DNA of 64,000 nt. It comes from Amblyornis subalaris (lineage: Eukaryota > Chordata > Aves > Passeriformes > Ptilonorhynchidae). Positions within the stretch are counted from its first letter, which is position 1. Every line of letters begins with the position of its first letter. Below, piece by piece: positions 47,801 to 58,868 of the stretch. A model generated the notes under the pieces. That model was not told the DNA's origin. It saw only the letters and a program-made list of their open reading frames with translations, and searched no databases. Made by a program: the position numbers and the translations under genes. The stretch lies in contig JACAXG010000064.1 of assembly GCA_018881555.1 (NCBI GenBank), forward strand, positions 2,106,852 to 2,170,851, written 5' to 3'.

Positions 47801-48699
47801 GGAGAAAAGGACTTGGATTCTTCCTAGAAAAACAATTTGTGCTAATGGCTTTTATGATACGGTGACTTATCTGCAGGACTTGACCTTCACAAAGGTCCCT
47901 GGATACACATCTTACTCACTCTCAACCCNGCTGGATTCTCATATCCCATTCCTATCTCCTCTCACACTCATCGTGGTTCTGTAATTTACAACTGTACGTC
48001 AAAAACAAATAGCATTTGCAGACCATCAGATAATTCATGAGCTTTTAAGCCAAGTAGATCCTTTCAGTGCAGAGAGGCACTCTCTGCATTTGCCACTCAG
48101 AGCCAGAGCCAGGCNAAGGCAGTGACAGACAGCATGGGAAGAAATGGCAAAAGTGGTAGCAAGAAGCAAAAAAAATTAGATCTCTTGAGCAGAAGTGATT
48201 TTCCTGGTCCATTGCTGTCATGCTGTCTAGGCAGTGCAGATGTGGTTTCTCTTAGGGAAGAAATGGAGCTCCTGGAACACATCCTTCTCTTTACTAGGAA
48301 AGCAGAAAAGACCCTCCGGGACTTTCAGGGGTTTTGTGGATTTCATTTAGAAGAACTACAGAGGACACAAGCAATGTCACTGCTCTCTGCTATGGATATG
48401 CACTGAGAGCTCACACCCTCATACAGGTATTAGGAACCCTAAAGTAAGAGGATAAGTCTGAGGATGTTGGAAAAAAGGAAGGTAAAAATATTGAGTTAAA
48501 GCTGTGTACACGTAAGTAGGAGTCAGAGAAGTGAGGGAGAGTGACTTCCTGCCCCTGTAAGGAGGACATGGAGATCTCCAGGGTGAGAGCAGAGGAAAAC
48601 GGTACATGCCCCAAGGGATATTTGTGTTCAGCTCTCCTGGGGAAATAGCCACCATAAACCTAAAGAAGGGAAGTTATCCATAACCTAGAAAATACAGGG
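44806..48699. other. Unique sequence, no genes recognised
   Basis: Nothing is recognised on either strand. The plus frames at 46406-46612 and 48122-48406 have ordinary amino-acid composition but no domain. The second contains SREEMELLEH-like charged residues without a clear family. Neither has compelling splice signals that I can see. Confidence 0.3.
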
Positions 48700-49100
48700 A
48701 AATATTTTCCATGCCGCTCTGGGAGACCAGGAAGTTATTTTTGGTTTCTGTAGCACAGCGAGTGTCGTTGGGAGCATGTGCAACAACAGAGTTTTCAGCA
48801 GCTCCCATTGTAATTGCTCCCATTGACCTTATCACTAATAAGTGCAGGATGTGAATTATAACGGCAAAGATGTAATCGGAGAGGCCTGGAGACAGCTCGT
48901 CTGCCAGGGACAAGCAGTTGCCATGAGAGAGCCTCTCGTGTTCCTCCTTCTCAAGTGGAACATCAGGTAAAACAAGGACCCTGCCGTTTCTGTTGATTTC
49001 AGTATAATTTAGGGGATAAGTGACTTCACTGTTTCCCTGGATTTGGGAGGCAAGGACATTTTTACGATTGTGAAGGACAGGAGAAAGCCATGTTATTGCA
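48700..49100. other. Candidate conserved non-coding block
   Basis: Low-repeat sequence with scattered intact CpGs (GCGAGTGTCGTTGG, TAACGGC, TGTAATCGGAG, CTCGTCTGCC). It also has recurring ATTGTAATTG, CTTATCACTAA and GTATAATTTAG cores. This is compositionally similar to vertebrate enhancers; there is no direct evidence. Confidence 0.25.
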
Positions 49101-51316
49101 GTCCTGGTGAATTACTTTGATATTCTGCACAACACTCAGGCTGAGAGGCTAAATGTTATTCTTAGTTATTGCTTATAAAGTCACAGCACATGCAGAGATG
49201 CACCAGGGGCAAAGGACCCAGATCCTTCCTGATTTACAGCTGCTTAAACACCTTTGATGGTGCTATAGCCATTTGTACCAGCTGTGAGTCTGGGCCAAAG
49301 TATCCACAAGGTGTAGCACCCGGGGTTTAGGAGGGGAAAAACAGGCAGCCTCTGATCCAGCACCTTCTCTGTGCCNAGCAGCCCAGCCAAGTGAGCGAGG
49401 AATGCCTGACACTGACATCCTTTCTTATAAACAGGCCAAGGAAAAAAGATCTGGAGCTCTGCAATGTGTGCTTTATGTCTGATAGAGGAGTCAGTTCAGT
49501 GCCTCATGATCCAAGGTGTGGTGGGAGTGCTCAGCCAGGCAGAGATGTTCCATAGGGCTTCTGAAGGGCTTGGAGGCACAGGTGTTTTCCAGATGCCTCT
49601 GCTTGGTCCTAAGGGCTGTGGTCTGGGAAGCTGTTGGAGAAAGGAGTCTCTGCAAATTTCTGTGAGCGTCTTCCTTGTTTTGTCTCTGCTGTGAAATCAT
49701 TTTTGGAACAAAAAGAGCTGCCACTGGCTGTGGAGCCATATGGCAGGCTGAGGGAAGGGGCCTGGGCTGGTGGGAGCCTGCAGTCTCTAGAGACAACTGA
49801 GAAAGATGGTCTAAAATTTAGCAGCAGTGATGGATGCAGAAATTGTTCCATGCCATAATGGTTTGAAAGGAAAGAAGAGGTAGAAAACATTCCTTGCAAT
49901 GATACATGTGGGTAACTAGCTGTCTCTGGGAGGATTTATCNGACAATAGGAAAACAGGATTATAATCTGCAAGTGTCCATGTGTCCAGGACAGTGGAAAA
50001 GGGGACAGATTGAAGGGGAATGGGACCAGCAAGCAGTAATATTGTTACTGTCAAATATATCAATGCCAATGATTCTTGTTTTAAAAGCAAGGGACACGTC
50101 ATTTGAAGAGGACAGATTGTTATTCCCTGACAGCATCTGATTCACATCNCAGCACCTGAATCCAAAAGTGAAGACTTTCAGATGGAAATGAAAATCAGCA
50201 CAAAGGAAGTGCTAAACAAACAGAAATGAAGAAGGGGGCTGGGGATTTCAGAGCTTGTGCATTTGGAATAAAAAAGGCCTAGCCTCTCCTTTTGACCTGG
50301 GAAACGCAGCTGAACTACCAGATGCATGGACCAGGTGAACAAATCCCAGGCATCTCATTGTGTCTCTTGCCAAGTCCCCACAATATTTCAGGAACATCAA
50401 AAGACCTTGATGTGGATCTGACTGTGGTTTTGTAGGGAAAGGGACAAAAGACGATTTTGTCTGGCTGGTGTCTACGCAGACATCTGCTGTAGCCCAGCCT
50501 GTGCTCTCCTCTGAGACAGATTTCTGCCACCTCCTCCAGCCATCACTCAGTTTGTATCACTTTTATGGGCTGCTCAAATTTGCCGAGTGGGTGTTATCCC
50601 CAAAAGAGGAGAATGAAGGCTGGTGTCTCTCAGCAGAACTTGTTCTCCATGTAGGCCACCTTCACTTTTGGCCTGTGTCTACATTCCTCTAGCCAGATCC
50701 TAAGGAGTCTGTCACTTGTTGAAGTTTTGTAGCACATCACTGATAACACCAAGGATATTCTCCTGCAGAGCTTGTTGTGGTAAAGCACAGGGTGTTGTGC
50801 CCGGTGTCATCCTGGAGATCTCAGAAAGCACAGGACATGACTCTGTCCTCGTCTGCATTAAGGCTCTATCATTCTCTCTATTGTGTGTTTTCTTACATCT
50901 GCACATCTCAGCAAGGTATTGCTGCCAGTTTTAGGGCACTGCCATAGAAATGTGGCCATGATACATCCAGAGCTTTATTTTGCAGGAATGAAGAGTTGTT
51001 GATATGGCTATAAACAAACTGCAGCATCAGCTCCTGCACTGGGTTGCAACGAACCAAACTTCCAGNTTCTTCAGAGCACCACTGACTTTTCCAACTGCCT
51101 TTGTCTCCCAGTGGGGAAGGCAATGGGACTCAGTGGGTGAAACCAGATCCCTGAAAGCAGCCCCAGTGACCTCTGTGCCACAGAATGCTGGGAATGGTGA
51201 CGGTGAAGGGAACAATTTGCAAGTATTCTAACTCTTCACCTGCAGTGACCATGTGTCACATGTGAATACCATCTCTAGGTAAAGATAAAGTCTGGTGCTG
51301 TGTGTGCAGAGGCTTG
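49101..51316. other. Unique sequence, no genes recognised
   Basis: No repeat or domain recognised. Frames of about 100 codons (49491-49796 minus, 49609-49899 minus) overlap each other and are unlikely to be coding. Confidence 0.35.
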
Positions 51317-51370
51317 CATAGAATCATAGAATAGTTTGGGTCAGAGGGGACCTCTAAAGGTCATGATTTA
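51317..51370 (-). mobile_element. CR1 3' terminal remnant, minus orientation
   Basis: CATAGAATCATAGAATAG followed by TTTGGGTCAGAGGGGACCTC is the reverse complement of a CR1 3' end with its tandem ATTCTATG tail intact. Similarity stops after about 54 bases, so this is an extreme 5' truncation. Confidence 0.88.
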
Positions 51371-52119
51371 ATGTAGGCTGAATCCGAGCTTTACAGCTCA
51401 GTAGCAGGCTCTTATTTTTATTCCTATAGCCTTAGCAGTCTATAAATACCATATCTATTAATTTTGCCCATTTGTGCTTTAAAAGCCTGTCAGAAACACT
51501 CCTTGCCAATTTGCTGTGGAAATAGGAAGAAGGAAGAGAAGCTGATGGTAAGTGCTCATATATGGCTGTTGTCTGCATAAATGTTACGAGAAGTTGAGCT
51601 AAAACTCAAATGCAAATCCATGGTGCTTGATCCAGTGCCAAGGGAAAGCTTGAATTCAATGCTTCAAGGCACGTCTGTGTAGACAGAGGCAATTTGAGGT
51701 TAACTGAGATGAAGCCACTGCTAATTTCTCTTATTGGTTATAACCTTGGGCAGACTTGAACCTTCTCCCAGAACCAGAATGTCAGCTGAAACACAGTGGC
51801 TGCCTGTACTGCAGCAGGAGGCTGAAGTCTCTGAGCAGTTTGTCTCAGCTGGGGGGGATTTTGAAGTTAGTGTCTGGAGTGCACAAAGGCTTCCTTCAAA
51901 TGATGCATTTCCTTGGTTTAATGAAGACTAAGCTTTTATGGAGATACAGATCAGCTTGGACATTCCTGAGAATGCAGTTTCCAATCCATGGGAAATATGC
52001 TCTATATCTACAAGCAGAGGCATAATTTACACTTTAAAAAAATCCAGCATCTCATTTCATCTCACTGTGAGCTTCCCTTTGCATGCTTGATAGTCCTTCT
52101 GAAGACATCCATCATGTTC
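51371..52119. other. Unique sequence, nothing recognised
   Basis: No exon or repeat is recognised. The plus frames at 51734-51931 and 51756-52025 have no domain. Confidence 0.35.
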
Positions 52120-52842
52120 TCTGTCTTGGTAGGATCNACATGCAACACAGGCTGGAAGCTGGCAAATGTTGTCCCAGTTTTCAAAAAGAACAAGAGGGAT
52201 GATCCTGGTAACTAAATTGGGAGGAGCTGTTGATTCTCTTGAAGGCAGAGAGGCCCTGCAGAGAGATCTTGGTGAAANACAGAGCTGGACAATCACCAAC
52301 CATGTGAAGTTTAACAAAGACAAGTGATGAGTTCTGCACCTGGGATGGGAGAACCCTGGATGTACGGACAGGCTGGGACCAGTGCTGCAGAAAGGGACCT
52401 GTGGGTCCTGGTTCATGACAAGTTGAATCTGAGTCAGCAGTGCCCTGGCAGCCAGGAAGGCCAACCGTGTCCTGAGGGCATCAGGCACAGCATCACCAGC
52501 TGGGCAAGGGAGGGGATTATCCTGCTCTGCTCTACACTGGGGTGGCCTCACCTTGAATACTGTGTATGGTTTTGGGCACCACAATACAAGAAAGATATAA
52601 AGCTGTCAGAGAGCATCCAAAGGATGATGAAGAGTCTGGAGGGGAAGTCTTATGAGGAGTGGCTGAGGTCACTTGGCTTGTTCAGCTTGGAGGAGACTGA
52701 GGAGAGTCCTCATCACAAACTTCAGCTTCTTCACAAGGGCAAGCAGAGATGCAGCACCAATCTCTTCTCTCTGGTGACCAGTGACAGGACTTGAGGGAAT
52801 GAAATGAAGCCAACCCAAGATATTCTATGATTCTGTGATTCT
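52120..52842 (+). mobile_element. CR1 LINE with deleted reverse-transcriptase core
   Basis: The copy starts near the N-terminal part of the CR1 reverse transcriptase: WKLANVVPVFKK at about 52153-52188, followed by a DDPGN motif. At 52213 it jumps, out of frame, to the distal ORF2 segment (KLGGAVDSLEGREALQRDL from 52214). It then continues through AAERDLWVLVHDKLN and [20 protein letters not shown] to a short 3'UTR and tail ATTCTATGATTCTGTGATTCT. The catalytic YADD region is missing. It is the only copy in the window that retains the upstream RT segment. Stops and the deletion make it inactive. Confidence 0.92.
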
Positions 52843-53259
52843 AAGCTTTGCTGGCTCCTGTACTGTCAGCAAGCAAGATTATTTGGGATGCAGCAGGGCC
52901 TCTTCATGAAAGTCACTGCTGCCTTTTCTTCTTCCTTGTCTTTGGCTGGAGTCACCCTCTGCTGATGAGGTTGACTTTGGTGTCGTCTCCTCAGAGAGGG
53001 AAGGAGGGCTCCCTCCCACCACGGTTCTATATGTACAGACGATGGACTCAGAGTTTGGAATGAGTCTGAGCAGAGCTCCCTGTCTGTGGCAGTGGCTGAG
53101 CCTGCAGCAGGGGATGCTGCGGGTGTTTGGGCCAGCCACAGGAGTGACCGAGGAGCCTGTCCCTCCTTGTTCCCTTATAAGGTTCTGTTCTAGATTGTTC
53201 TCCCTTACTCGGCTCCTCATTTATTCCTGTGCCCTGCTCCTCCCCTCGCTTGCCCCTGC
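52843..53259. other. Unique sequence left of the LTR cluster
   Basis: No gene is recognised. The part from about 53150 is pyrimidine-rich, with CCCTTATAAGG near 53172. It could be the displaced upstream half of the second LTR-like sequence, which I cannot confirm. Confidence 0.3.
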
Positions 53260-53629
53260 TGGTTGAAGTTGTATTACCCTGCTGTGGGGATGCATAGCAG
53301 GCCTGTCTAGTTCCGACATAGACTTCAGCACAGTGCGTTTGTACCCGTGAGAAACAAGAGCTAGAAATGTAAACAATAGGGAGAAAACCAGCAACGTATC
53401 TGCACCTGTTATTTTTCTGAATGCTTGAACACTGATGCCATAAGTAACCAATGATAGTATATTGTGGTTAATATAGCCAATGAGTCTACTGTAGCAATTT
53501 GGTAGCCAATGGATATGTAACATGAATCATAACATTCTAAAAGTCTATAAAAGATTCTGTTTCTTTCAAATAAACAATTCTTGCACCCTGAAAGTGTGGG
53601 GGCCTGTATGTGTNGTGTCCNTCTCAACA
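53260..53629 (+). mobile_element. Solo LTR-like element (endogenous retrovirus type)
   Basis: Probable 370-base LTR, starting TGGTTGAAG (or at TGTGGGGA, 53283) and ending CTCAACA at 53629, giving short TG...CA inverted ends. It has three CCAAT boxes (AACCAATGA, AGCCAATGAG, AGCCAATGG), a TATAAAAG box near 53546, an AATAAA signal near 53569 and a U5-like tail, in LTR order. No gag, pol or env sequence adjoins it, so it would be a solo LTR. A clear target-site duplication was not seen. The family name is not assigned. Confidence 0.6.
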
Positions 53630-53880
53630 GTGACACCCCGCCTTCTCTCCGTCCCCTGACCCTCAACCCATTGGTCCCTGTTGTTCTCTCCGCCCCCACT
53701 GCCCCTGGTATTTAACCCCNGACCCTCCATTGCTCTGGGTTCTCCTTCCCTGACTATTCATGGAATAAACCTATTTCGTGGAACACATAAGGAGAACCCC
53801 TCCGACTCTTTGCCTCCGACTAAGTACGCCTTTGTGTGTGTGTGTGTGTGTGTGCACTGCCGAACGCGTCAAGGCACCGC
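53630..53880 (+). mobile_element. Second LTR-like sequence with TATA, poly(A) signal and TG repeat
   Basis: Directly abutting the first LTR is C-rich sequence with an inverted CCAAT (CCCATTGGTCC), TATTTAACCCC as a possible TATA box (about 53709), and an AATAAA signal (53764). A CpG-containing U5-like tail follows (CTCCGACTCTTTGCCTCCGA), then a TG repeat. The order is that of a U3-R-U5 unit, but the left end is missing or lies left of the first LTR, so a nested insertion is likely. It could instead be a non-LTR promoter-like sequence. Confidence 0.45.
53833..53854. repeat. (TG)11 microsatellite
   Basis: Eleven uninterrupted TG units follow GCCTT and precede CACTGCCGAACGCG. It lies within or just after the U5-like part of the second LTR-like sequence. 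It causes the Cys-Val runs in the open frames here. Confidence 0.95.
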
Positions 53881-56800
53881 CGGACACGTGCCATGCTTTC
53901 AGGAAGGCTGCGGGACCCCAACATCCATCCCGTTTATTACACCTGTCTGTTGCTCTCTGAGCTGTTAGCACTCTCCTTTTTTCAACCACTGTGGCCTGAG
54001 ACTTGCCAGCAACCCAACAGCCTCAGAGGGACACNTGCTCTACCCAACATCCCTGCCCCATTCATTCTGCTCCTGCTGGCTTTTGCCAGCTCCTCTCCCT
54101 GGATGGCTGTAGCTGTATTTGCCCTGCTCCCCATGTCTTTCCTGCCTCCCACACTACAGCTTTGGTATCAACTCAGATCTAAAGGGTTGGGCTCAGCTCA
54201 CCAGATGGATGTGAGTGAGAAGAGGATTAGGTGGGTCCTGTGTGAGCAAATGCAGGAGGGAGTAAATACAGTCAACATTTATGTTGAAATCAGCTCAGCT
54301 AGGATGTAGATAACATCCTACAAGTACTAGCCAGGTTAGTCCTTCCTGCTGGAGTTTCCAGAGCTTCCACTTCCANAACCAGGCTAAACTAAAGCACAAG
54401 AAGCCTGTGTGTACCAAGGCAGTAGCACAGAGCACTTAGGTGGGAGCTCATGCGTGCAGAGATGTCTTTGCAACTAAAGTTGACTATCCAAGAGGTGAAT
54501 TGAAAGTGTGTGCGTTAAACCTGGGCAAAGTGAATGAAACTACTTAGAAATAAAGTTACTTAAAGTTCTCACACTGTCGAAACTCAGTGTGGTTTAAGCA
54601 AGGTGTCAGTACACTGAGAAAACCATAATATCTACCAGTGTAGGTTAATGTTTTAGGGTAGCGGGAATAACGGACCATGGAGCCCTGATGGACAACAGTG
54701 CTGAGGTGGTAACGATACCATTTCTCCACATGGAAATTCAGCCACATGTAGCCACTCATTGCACTTCCTCCATGGAGTCTACATTTCATCTGCAAGGCTG
54801 GGGACTCCTCTGCTTCTGAAACAACAGCCTATGTTGACCTACAGGATACAACTCTGCAGAAAAGGGGGGAAGGGGACAGGTTTCAGAGTTGCCTGGCTGC
54901 TGCACACAACTCTTTCTGATGCGTCACCGCATTTCTCTCCGTTGACCTGTCACTCAGACCAAATCCCCAGCCAGGTGAGCTGTCCCCCTCCTTAGGCTGG
55001 GTTGTAAAAGAGGCTNCTTGTGTCAGAGCTGTGCTCTGTTTTGGACTTGTGTGAATTGCTGTGTCACCGTTTCACGGTGGATGTGTTTGGAAACAGGCCC
55101 TGCAGCTGCCGCTCCTTCTCCTGTTTTATTTGGAGTGCAGCAGTGGAGAATTGTCCTGGGCCGTTTTGAGTGTTCTTCCTTTGTGGCACTTTGCCTGAGA
55201 AGTGATGAGTCACGGGCAGGTTACATGCCCTGTCCTCGTGAGTGTGAATTAGAGGGAAGGCTCTGGGATTACTGGTGATTGTCTCCCTGAGCACCCCACG
55301 GAATTATGCATTTCACAGGGCTGGAGGCTGCTGTGGCCTCTTGGTCCTTTGGGTCCTGCTTAAAGGGGGGTGAGCTCTTCTGTCCTGCTCTGCCAGCTGG
55401 GAGCAAAACCTGTTAGGTCTGCCTGACCTGTCAAATTGTTAGGGTTCAAATGGATTAGGAAAGGAACGTCAAAAAATGTTCCCAGCATATGGATGCCTCG
55501 TGACTTTGCAACAGGCTGTGTGTCACGGATAGAGGTATGTGCAATGAGGGCAAAAGTGGGATAAGAGAAATATTGTCTCCCTTGCTGCATTTTGAGCCAT
55601 TGAAGTTTCCATGCCTAAGGAAAACCAAGGAGGAATTAAGCACTGAGGGTTACAAGCAGGTCCACAGAGCGCAGCACAGTCTCAGGGAATTCAGACTATG
55701 CTTGGATCAGGGAAGGGGGGATGTATTTTTTGAGAAGAGATGCTCTTCTCAAGCAAAGCAAAAGAAGTGTGGAGGCAAAAGAAATCTTTACATTAAATAT
55801 ATTGAGGTAAAAGACATATTTATGTTAAAAGGTAGTACCAAGTGGGAATAAATTGGACATGGGCAACTTCAGCTTGGGAAGGAGAACAGTGTTTCCAAGA
55901 CTCTGAGACATTTTAGGAAACCTTTCCAAAGAAAGGTATCAAGCAGTGTACAAGAGGTAGAGTTGAGGAAGGGACTGCACAGTAGAGGCGCCAGAGTGAG
56001 GTTGTGGAATTTGTCAATATTCTCAGGAAGGCATTGGAAGGAGAAGATAATTGCTGTTCTCAGTTTGTTACACTCATTTTGACTGTGTTTAGTTCTTCCC
56101 ATGTTTCAGGGTTTCTGCCAGGAGGAAGGAAACTTTTCCCCTAATGCAGAACTTAGCTTCGAGTTCAGTTTGTTCTTGGGATTTTTTTCTCTGCTTTCCC
56201 AGTTGGCAATGGACTGGCCCAAGTCAAAATCAGCTTGGGACAAGGTTGAGCACTCCACTTGTGCTTTTAGAAGGAGAAAGAAATGTTTTGAGTGCCCAGC
56301 TCATTCTCACACCCAAAAATTATCCCAGAGTCAGACTTAACGTCAGAGAGGAACTGGGCTGGGTCCTTCCTTCTCTGTAATGCAGAGGGTGGGTGACATC
56401 ATTTGACATGGATCCATGACCTTGGCAACATACTTGCTGTCTTTGCCTTTTTGCAATGGCACATTGTACTTGGAGGCTTTTAAGTCCTTTATATTTCAAG
56501 TATTTTCTTGACTGTGAACTGCTGGGGATGCCCAACAAGGGTTGTGGTTGAGCAAGACCCTGAACAGTGCTTTTTGGGGGGCTTTTCCAGACATGCAGCT
56601 ACCACATGGGGACAAGGTGACCATGGTGCTTTGGTCTGGAGCTCTGTGTTCCAAGGTAAGTGGTTCCCAGGACTGATGTGTGGTGACTTATTTCCATCAG
56701 GACCTTTTCCTTCCGTAATGACTTGGTAACCCAAAGGAAATTCCTGATGCAGGCATTGCCTAACCAGGAGCACTTTGTGTTTGAGAATGGAAGGGATAAG

Positions 56801-57794
56801 TCATAGCATTTTTTCCCCTCTGATTTACTAGCAACTCAAGAAGATGACAAATGAAACAATTTCAGACAGGAAACTGTCAGANTCTAGTGCAGTGTGTAAC
56901 TGTGCAGGTTTGTATTTGAGCTGAAAACATTCCCATACATAATGCCTGTGATGGGACTGACCCAGAGCATTTCCCAGTCATGGATCCAGCAGTGCACCCA
57001 GGCTGGATACCTGCAGTTCTCTTGGAGGCCTGGGCTTGGCCCGGTTGTCCCTGGAGTGAGTGAGTTCCAGACCATGACAGCAGCTCTAGCCAGGTGTTTC
57101 CGGGACACTGAACATGGCCTGAAAAAAAGTCAAGACATGGGCAGTGACCCCCTCATGTAGCTACAGGATGAAAGGGGTCATTTAGACCAAAACAGGCCTA
57201 CAGTAAGTACAAAGGAAGGACTTGTAGTGCGAAAGGTTATCCCAAGGCTATACTATGGGCATTTACACAAGAGTTTGCCACGGCAAGAACAGGGGAACCC
57301 TTCTTGTAAAGATGACAGCACCACCCACACAGGAGAAGGGTCTGTAGCAGGCTGACATCCCTTCCAGTGCTTGGCCAGAGGACCTACTCCTGCACAGCAT
57401 CACCCAAAGCCAACTCCCAGCTGTGACCTTGCCCAAAGACAATTCCAGCCCTGACCATGTCCCATGCCTGGCTGCTGCTGGCTTTGGGAGCACTTAGGCT
57501 GTTCAATGCCCAGAGAAGCTGAGCGATGGTGCCAAACCTCAGCTCTGTTATGTGTCGGGGTGGGTGAAGAGAGGACCGTGCCCCCTTCCCGTGTCATAGG
57601 CTGAGGGAAGCAGAGTTGCCTGAAACATCTTTGGGCTCCCTCTATTGCTGAGCCTGGGCTTCTTACTATGGCCATGGTCCCAGTGGTACTTGCCTTGGCC
57701 ATGGCTGTCAATACGTGGCTTGGGTCCTGCTCCTGGCCACAAGCAGCTGGAGTAGTGTCCAGAGAGGTCCAATACCCTGGGCCCTGTCATCGAG
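53881..57794. other. Unique sequence, no genes recognised
   Basis: No known protein domain. The minus frame at 54556-54795 (79 codons, aromatic-rich) and plus frame at 55537-55851 (104 codons, Lys/Glu-rich) have fairly protein-like composition but no family match that I recognise and no clear splice context. Both are left as unassigned. No CR1 is found here. Confidence 0.3.
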
Positions 57795-58345
57795 GGTATA
57801 GAGCTGGGGTCCTGCCTCTTGGGGGAAGAGGTCTGAGCACTCCACCAAGAGATGGAGCAGGGGTCCTGCCCCTGAGATGACGTGGTCTGAGCCCCATGAT
57901 AGGGTGGGGGTCCTGCCTCTGAGGGGTCGAGGGCTGAATCCCACCACAGACATCCTGCCTCATCTGGGTCTGAGCCCCATCACAGAGCAGGGAGATCCTG
58001 TCTCTGAGGGGACACGATCTGAGTGCCCCTAACCAAGGGACAGAGTGAGGGTTCTGCCTCAGAGACCGTAGTCTGAGCCCCCACTGCAGAGAAGAGGAGT
58101 CTCGTCACTAAGGGGTCAGGGATCTGATCACTGAGGGGATGAGGTCTGAGCCTCACTANTGAGGGGCTGGGATCCTGTCACTGAGGGGATGCTGAGCCCC
58201 CCATCAAGGGACCAGGGGTGCTGTTACTGAGGGGACAAGGTCCGAGACCTAGGATAGAGCGGAGGTCCTGCCTCTGAGGGGACGAGGCCCGAGGCCGCCC
58301 TTGCGGCGCCGCGGTCCCGTCCCTGAGGGGACGCGGCGCTCCCGC
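57795..58345. repeat. Degenerate ~58-bp minisatellite, about ten copies
   Basis: The recurring unit is GGGGTCCTGCCTCTGAGGGG followed by ACGAGGTCTGAGCCCC and a variable CAT/CAC-AGAG spacer. Clear copies begin near 57805, 57860, 57910, 57993, 58049, 58170, 58215, 58262 and 58316, and partial ones occur near 57950 and 58100. Units are diverged and vary in length. The last two units lie inside the CpG island and keep more CpGs than the others. No protein is inferred. Confidence 0.85.
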
Positions 58346-58520
58346 CTCGGCCTCTCCCCCAGCGCCATCTCGCGGCGGCCGCGGTGTCCGTCCCACTCCG
58401 CTCCCCTCAGCCCGGCGAAGCCCCGGGAGCAGCCAGGAACCGGCGCCGAGCTCCGGCTGGGGCAGGGGCGGAGGAGAAGGAGGAACCAGGACGGCCCAGA
58501 CCGTGTGCGGGACCTGTCAG
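58255..58520. promoter_or_regulatory. CpG island
   Basis: The region is very GC- and CpG-rich (GCCGCCCTTGCGGCGCCGCG, CTCGCGGCGGCCGCGGTGTC, CCGGCGCCGAGCTCCGGC) against CpG-poor flanks. No TATA box or consensus donor was found on either strand, so direction is unknown. A minus-strand ATG at about 58364 in moderate Kozak context opens an Arg-rich frame (MALGERPRRERR...) that runs into the minisatellite. It is probably spurious, but a 5' exon of an unannotated transcript cannot be excluded. Confidence 0.65.
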
Positions 58521-58654
58521 AGGGCTGAGGAGCCCCACGGGGCACATGCCTTGCCACTGCCCGCCTCCCTGACAAGGAGGAGCATCAACCCCCTCCACCA
58601 CTGTGCTCAAAAGATGCTTTGTCCCGAGCTATGACACAATTTTCTACTTGTCTT

Positions 58655-58868
58655 CATAGAATATTAGAATAGTTTGGGTTGGAAGGGATCTTACAGATCA
58701 CCTCGTTCCCATCCCCCTGCCGTAGCAGGCACACCTTCCACTGGACCAGGTTGCTCCAAGCGCCATCCAACCTGGCCTTGAACACTCCCAGGGATGAGAC
58801 AGACACAACTTCTCTGGGCAACCTGTGCCAGGGCCTCTCCACCCTCTCTCTTCGTCTAAAAGCAGCTC
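58655..58868 (-). mobile_element. CR1 LINE 3' end, minus orientation
   Basis: The plus strand begins CATAGAATATTAGAATAG and GGTTGGAAGGGATCTTACAG. It then carries CCACTGGACCAGGTTGCTCC and ACTTCTCTGGGCAACCTGTG, the reverse complement of the CR1 type with the GGTCTAGTGGAAGG-style 3'UTR. It sits about 130 bases right of the CpG island. Confidence 0.92.

Noticed and set aside
48122..48406. 94-codon plus-strand frame with charged helical-looking stretch
   Set aside because: No family recognised, no acceptor/donor pairing, ends in an ordinary stop.
53681..54309. Plus-strand frames of 95-157 codons with Cys-Val repeat start
   Set aside because: They arise from the LTR-like sequence and TG repeat; no retroviral or host domain seen.
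54556..54795. 79-codon aromatic-rich minus-strand frame with protein-like composition
   Set aside because: No family recognised and no supporting splice sites. A translated database search with conserved hits would be needed to revive it.
55063..55077. Small GC hairpin (CACCGT-TTC-ACGGTG)
   Set aside because: A 6-base stem is too short for a microRNA precursor or terminator in this context.
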